DNA of 64,000 bases. Source: Bacteroidetes bacterium B1(2017). Its GTDB lineage: Bacteria > Bacteroidota > Bacteroidia > UKL13-3. A model generated the notes under the pieces. The model was not told the DNA's origin. It saw only the letters and a list, made by a program, of their open reading frames with translations, and did no database searches. A program made the position numbers and the translations under genes. Numbering within the stretch: the first letter of the stretch is position 1; each line of letters begins with the position of its first letter. This document shows, in pieces, positions 62,310 through 64,000 of this stretch. Location: the NCBI GenBank assembly GCA_002256395.1, contig NKJG01000001.1, forward strand, positions 1,240,001 through 1,304,000, written 5' to 3'.

Positions 62310-62804
62310 TTAGTTAGCCTCTTTAATTTTTTTCTCAATTGAACTTGTGGAGTATCCAGGTATAAAATCAATTGTTTTAACCTCTCCACCCTTTGCTTTA
62401 ACAATGTCGTAGCCTACAATGTTTTCAGGTTGGTAATCGCTTCCTTTTACTAAAACATCGGGCTGAACCAAGGAAATCAACTCATAAGGTGTAGGTTCAT
62501 CAAATAAAACTACCGCGTCAACAAAACCTAAGGAGGCTAAAATTATCAAACGTGAATGCTCGTCCTGAATGGGTCTATGCGGGCCTTTTAATTTGCTTAC
62601 AGAGGCATCTGTATTTACTCCAATAATTAAAATATCACCCAAATCGGCAGCTTTTGCCAAATAATCAACGTGACCTCTATGTAAAATATCAAAGCAGCCA
62701 TTTGTAAAAACAAGTTTTTTGCCTTCAAATTCCCAAGTTTTTATCTGCTTACTTAGTGTTTCTTTAGTAAACAGCTTGTTTAATACTTTACTATGCTTGC
62801 TCAT
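62310..62804 (-). CDS. rfaE2: D-glycero-beta-D-manno-heptose 1-phosphate adenylyltransferase (RfaE2/HldE-C type)
   Basis: A 164-aa nucleotidyltransferase of the cytidylyltransferase fold. The nucleotide-binding HxGH motif is in GCFDILHRGHVDYLAKAA, and the flexible loop has SKLKGPHRPI. The enzyme activates heptose for LPS core synthesis, where the N-terminal kinase is a separate protein (as opposed to the fused HldE). It overlaps the upstream membrane protein by 14 bases and probably belongs to the panD-flippase-rfaE2 transcript. Confidence 0.88.
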   Translation of the reverse strand: MSKHSKVLNKLFTKETLSKQIKTWEFEGKKLVFTNGCFDILHRGHVDYLAKAADLGDILIIGVNTDASVSKLKGPHRPIQDEHSRLIILASLGFVDAVVLFDEPTPYELISLVQPDVLVKGSDYQPENIVGYDIVKAKGGEVKTIDFIPGYSTSSIEKKIKEAN

Positions 62805-63786
62805 TTTCTTTGTTTTTTTGTTTTCCTAAAACAATTAATGAGGCAATAGCACCTAAAATTATTAGGATTACCATTTGAATTCCATGAACCATAGTAGCAT
62901 AAGCAATTCCATCCTCCTTAGCAACTCCAAAAAGCAATAACGACTGCATCACAAAAAAATGATAGGTACCAGCCCCAGCTCCAGGTGCTGGTAATACAAC
63001 GCCTATTGTACCTATAGCAAAAACCGTTAAACAATCAACAATACTTAGGTGAGAGGTTGATTCCATTGAAAACAAACAGAAGTACATCATTAAAATATAC
63101 CCTACCCAAATAAGAACTGAAAGTACTATAAATAGGAATGGTTTTTTAACATGTCTAATGCTTAATAGCCCATCTCCAAAACCTTGAATAAGCGAAAAAA
63201 TTCTAGCGAACAATGAACTTTGAACCAATCTTTTTCTTAATAGAAATAACAGTAATCCAATGCCACCAAAACTAGCTAGTGCAATCCATTTCCAAGGGAT
63301 AGACTGAGCATTTGTATCTTGGGTATTGCTCTTTAATGCATCAGAAATGAAGGTGCTAATCATATCAAATTGTAATAGGAAGATAATTCCTAAAATGGCT
63401 AGTAAAATTACCATATCCACCAATCGTTCGGTAACCACTGACCCTAAGGATTTCTCCACAGGAACATCATCTGTTTTACTAATAGCAGCACACCTCGAAA
63501 CCTCACCAGCTCTAGGAATGATATAATTCATCATATATCCAATAAGTACAGCATAAAAGCTATTTGTAGTACTTACCTTAAAATGCATCGCATCATAAAG
63601 TAAGGTAGCTCTGTAAGCTCTAATCCAATGACTTATCATGGAAATAACTACACCTAGAGCAAGCCAATTATAATTGGCAGCTCCCATTTTTTGAAATAAA
63701 TCAGTCCAGTTTGTATCTCTAAAAACAAAGTATAGAAAAAAGCCTCCAATTAGGAGGACAAGGCCATACTGAATGATTTTTTTCAA
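62791..63786 (-). CDS. Lysylphosphatidylglycerol synthase TM-region / flippase-like membrane protein
   Basis: A 331-aa polytopic protein of the UPF0104/AglD-type family, with about eight transmembrane segments. The conserved IPRAGEVSRCAAISK and the C-terminal LPAPGAGAGTYHFF are the family's hallmark. Related proteins act as lipid flippases or as the membrane part of MprF. No aminoacyltransferase domain is present, so a lipid or lipid-linked sugar flippase is the more likely role. It starts five bases after panD and overlaps rfaE2. Confidence 0.87.
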   Translation of the reverse strand: MKKIIQYGLVLLIGGFFLYFVFRDTNWTDLFQKMGAANYNWLALGVVISMISHWIRAYRATLLYDAMHFKVSTTNSFYAVLIGYMMNYIIPRAGEVSRCAAISKTDDVPVEKSLGSVVTERLVDMVILLAILGIIFLLQFDMISTFISDALKSNTQDTNAQSIPWKWIALASFGGIGLLLFLLRKRLVQSSLFARIFSLIQGFGDGLLSIRHVKKPFLFIVLSVLIWVGYILMMYFCLFSMESTSHLSIVDCLTVFAIGTIGVVLPAPGAGAGTYHFFVMQSLLLFGVAKEDGIAYATMVHGIQMVILIILGAIASLIVLGKQKNKENEQA

Positions 63787-63791
63787 AATTC

Positions 63792-64000
63792 TTAGTGTGT
63801 TAATTTGTTAGTATTATCCGGATAAATGGCAATAGGTTTATATTTTTTAGCCTCTTCAAAGTCCATTAAACAATAGGAAATGATAATTACGTGATCGCCA
63901 GTAGCTGCTTTTCTAGCAGCCGGGCCATTCAGGCAAATCATTCCCGTGCCACGATCTCCTTTGATTACATATGTTTCAAGGCGCTCACCATTATTGATGT
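63792..64000 (-). CDS. panD: Aspartate 1-decarboxylase, 3' part
   Basis: The last 68 codons of panD, running off the right edge; the 5' part with the Gly-Ser self-cleavage site is outside. The enzyme forms beta-alanine for pantothenate. The visible [36 protein letters not shown] and [15 protein letters not shown] fit the family, which is about 115-130 aa. The stop is at 63792-63794, five bases before the membrane protein ATG, so the three genes very likely form one transcript. Confidence 0.93.
   Translation of the reverse strand, partial: INNGERLETYVIKGDRGTGMICLNGPAARKAATGDHVIIISYCLMDFEEAKKYKPIAIYPDNTNKLTH

Noticed and set aside
1..64000. Insertion sequences, prophage genes or CRISPR arrays
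   Set aside because: No transposase, integrase or phage protein and no regularly spaced repeats were seen; the five palindromes are irregularly spaced by 8-19 kb.

Overview
This window is a chromosomal segment from a low-GC member of the Bacteroidota. The evidence is convergent. Promoters repeatedly match the phylum-specific TTG-N17-21-TAnnTTTG pattern. Two proteins carry C-terminal domains of the type IX secretion kind. CarB lacks the allosteric domain. Several outer-membrane barrels and SusC-less secreted proteins are present, together with a carotenoid/MEP gene set. I cannot place the organism below the phylum/class level. There is no tRNA, rRNA, CRISPR array, insertion sequence or phage gene that I can support.

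Layout. 0-11 kb holds mostly core genes: the end of carB, a patatin/barrel protein, gtrA-like, radC, rpsT, an A-type Fe-S carrier, a 3-hydroxybutyryl-CoA dehydrogenase with an overlapping GNAT, a Rieske-like lipoprotein, SulP and PPK2. 11-16 kb is a complete cyanophycin module. Cyanophycin synthetase is followed on the same strand by PPK2 and SulP; cyanophycinase is divergent; a 52-aa HicB-like protein and an isoaspartyl peptidase follow. 16-19 kb is a phenylacetyl-CoA epoxidase fragment (TetR-paaA-paaB-paaC) with a perfect 14-bp palindrome at the TetR start. 19-28 kb has an RsmI-like methyltransferase, a SurA/PpiD-like foldase, a hydrolase, a GT2 fused to a degenerate sugar transferase, and two secreted/outer-membrane proteins of unknown role.

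26.7-35 kb is a carotenoid region (crtD-like, crtI, crtB, idi). It is interrupted by an accessory block with a kelch/T9SS protein, a Cys-rich gene broken by an in-frame TGA, and a CPBP protease. 35-54 kb is again core: rbfA, methyltransferase, FtsX/LolC-like, M28 and M1 peptidases, metK behind a long structured leader, RidA, PaaG-like, dxs, pyrH, and the rplM-rpsI-rpsB-tsf ribosomal block. 53.9-60.4 kb is a signalling operon: a FIST sensor, a 1595-aa histidine kinase with about nine PAS domains and one GAF, and a translationally coupled Kazal-type inhibitor with a T9SS-like tail. The window ends with a phosphatase, an acyl-CoA dehydrogenase, rfaE2-like, a flippase-like membrane protein and the 3' part of panD.

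The most unusual signals are these: the 10-bp palindrome GGTTCGAACC occurs perfectly five times in all coding frames and in one intergenic region; a cyanophycin synthetase appears co-transcribed with a polyphosphate-driven nucleotide kinase; an exact 19-bp element lies before both crtI and crtB; metK has a structured leader of about 160 nt; and the FIST-kinase-Kazal operon is unusual.
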